Of a stretch of 64,000 bases of DNA, positions 63,281-64,000 are shown piece after piece; the stretch's first letter is position 1, and the number at the start of each line of letters is the position of its first letter. Below the pieces are notes generated by a model, which worked only from the letters and a program-made list of their open reading frames with translations, did not search any database and had not been told where the DNA came from. A program made the translations under genes and the position numbers. This DNA is from Tessaracoccus sp. MC1865 (GTDB taxonomy: Bacteria > Actinomycetota > Actinomycetes > Propionibacteriales > Propionibacteriaceae): assembly GCF_017815535.1 (NCBI RefSeq), contig NZ_CP072596.1, positions 1,736,001 to 1,800,000 of the forward strand, in the 5' to 3' direction.

Positions 63281-64000
63281 TCAGTTCAGCGCCTCGAACT
63301 TGCGTGACCAGGCGGAGCGGATCGGGTTCGCGTCAGCCACGAGGGCATCGAAGCGGCGGTCAGCGATGTTGGCCACCTCCCCCACGGTCTTGTGCAGTTC
63401 GCGTTCCGGCGAGGCCTCCACGCGCACCCAACTCTGCTCCACGACGGAGTCGAGCGTGGTGGTTGCGTTGAGCGACACCACGAGCGGGAGGCCGAACTTG
63501 TCCTGGTACGCGTGCGACACGGCCATGAGACTCTGCCGGTCGTGGTCGTCCATCCTGTCGGCGGCCAGCGATCCGGTCTCGGTGAGCGCGGCGATGTCCG
63601 ACGGCGTGTGACCAGGGTCCTCGTCGAGGAGGAGGTCGGCGATGTCGCGGTACCTGAGGATCAGGCTCCGCTGTTGGTCGGGGGTGCCGCTCATCAGCGA
63701 GTTCTGGAAGGCTGCCCGCAGGTCGGCCGTCGAGTTGAACGGACGCGACTGGTACGCGGCACGGATGGGCCAGGTCTCTTCCGGATAGAGGCTGCGGAAG
63801 GTCTCGACGAAACGTTCCTCGTCCATGGCGTTGATCTGCTCCAGGTTGAGCGGGCTCCTGCCTGAGGTCGCGACGTCCGGGCCCCGGCGGCGGCCGATGT
63901 GGAAGAACAGCAGGTTGAGCACGATCGCGGTGATCGCGCCGATCGTGACGCCGGAACCGAAGAAGATGTGGAGCCACCCGGGCACAGCCTGGGCGACGGA
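63281..64000 (-). CDS. Purine permease C-terminus fused to an OHCU-decarboxylase-like domain, N-terminus cut by the window edge
   Basis: At least 239 residues; the frame is open to base 64000. Residues at the visible N-terminus (VPGWLHIFFGSGVTIGAITAIVLNLLFFHIG) match the last helix of NCS2 uracil/uric acid permeases, so a permease should continue upstream. After a linker, residues about 45-230 match 2-oxo-4-hydroxy-4-carboxy-5-ureidoimidazoline decarboxylase (UraD): INAMDEERFVETFRSLYPEETWPIRAAY, NATTTLDSVVEQSW, VANIADRRFDALV. The usual catalytic HPDL is RYRDI and the S-x-x-EQ motif is lost, suggesting a regulatory or degenerate domain. GTG at 63985 is a false internal start. It begins seven bases after otsA and is convergent with it. 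Confidence 0.72.
   Translation of the reverse strand, partial: SVAQAVPGWLHIFFGSGVTIGAITAIVLNLLFFHIGRRRGPDVATSGRSPLNLEQINAMDEERFVETFRSLYPEETWPIRAAYQSRPFNSTADLRAAFQNSLMSGTPDQQRSLILRYRDIADLLLDEDPGHTPSDIAALTETGSLAADRMDDHDRQSLMAVSHAYQDKFGLPLVVSLNATTTLDSVVEQSWVRVEASPERELHKTVGEVANIADRRFDALVADANPIRSAWSRKFEALN

Overview
The window is typical high-GC actinobacterial chromosome with dense, short-gapped operons and many GTG starts and 4-base ATGA or GTGA gene overlaps. Several neighbourhoods are actinobacterial hallmarks: mtrA-mtrB-lpqB-comF-hpf-secA; prfB-ftsE-ftsX-peptidase-smpB beside ssrA; fasR-fabD-fabH-acpP-fabF; homodimeric aceE with DUF3052; Ku; and a MoxR/DUF58/VWA cluster. Cobalamin genes (cobA, cobF) and overall gene content fit Propionibacteriaceae (a Tessaracoccus-like genus is my guess), but genus cannot be fixed from this sequence.

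Layout. 1-5345: partial trpS, a PHP phosphoesterase, DUF2505, Ku with a coupled small gene, a cupredoxin-like lipoprotein with a polytopic membrane protein, and an Rv3235-family gene preceded by four 21-bp direct repeats. 5353-13718: the secA/hpf/comF/lpqB/mtrB/mtrA block, all on the minus strand. 13766-16658: three translationally coupled genes that look like a small type-VII-secretion-related cassette directly upstream of mtrA. 16733-23293: yqgE, tmRNA, a DUF1707 gene, smpB, an M23 peptidase, ftsX, ftsE and prfB, all minus. 23463-26575: two adjacent secreted proteins sharing a repeated WRT[DE]C domain, one of them carrying a D-glucuronyl C5-epimerase domain. 26634-32323: tRNA-Val, nhaA, lnt, pdxT/pdxS and a membrane-anchored protein. 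32298-37812: a tandem-duplicated eukaryotic-type phosphofructokinase, DUF3052 and aceE. 37935-41675: PHP, cobA, a sodium:alanine symporter and cobF. 41711-46651: the FAS-II cluster with its PucR-type regulator. 46721-49193: DUF3145 and an S9 peptidase. 49273-53961: a compact three-gene operon encoding an HNH-ATPase fusion, a second HNH protein and a patatin-like lipase. 53971-60863: YggS, two VWA proteins, DUF58, MoxR, an anchored protein and a TDT-family transporter. 60885-64000: tRNA(CAU), otsB, otsA and the end of a purine permease fused to an OHCU-decarboxylase-like domain.

Most genes are core housekeeping: translation and ribosome rescue, secretion, division-linked peptidoglycan hydrolysis, glycolysis and pyruvate oxidation, fatty acid synthesis, vitamin B6 and B12, and trehalose. 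The strongest candidate for an undescribed system is 49273-53961, which combines Septu-like nuclease and ATPase parts with a membrane-attacking patatin and is probably anti-phage. Next are the WRT[DE]C secreted pair, the mtrA-linked cassette, the eukaryote-like phosphofructokinase and the 21-bp repeat array. Apart from 26576-26920, which holds a tRNA, a small ORF and hairpins, no stretch longer than 300 bases lacks a gene. Gene identities come from motif recognition by eye; no database search was run.
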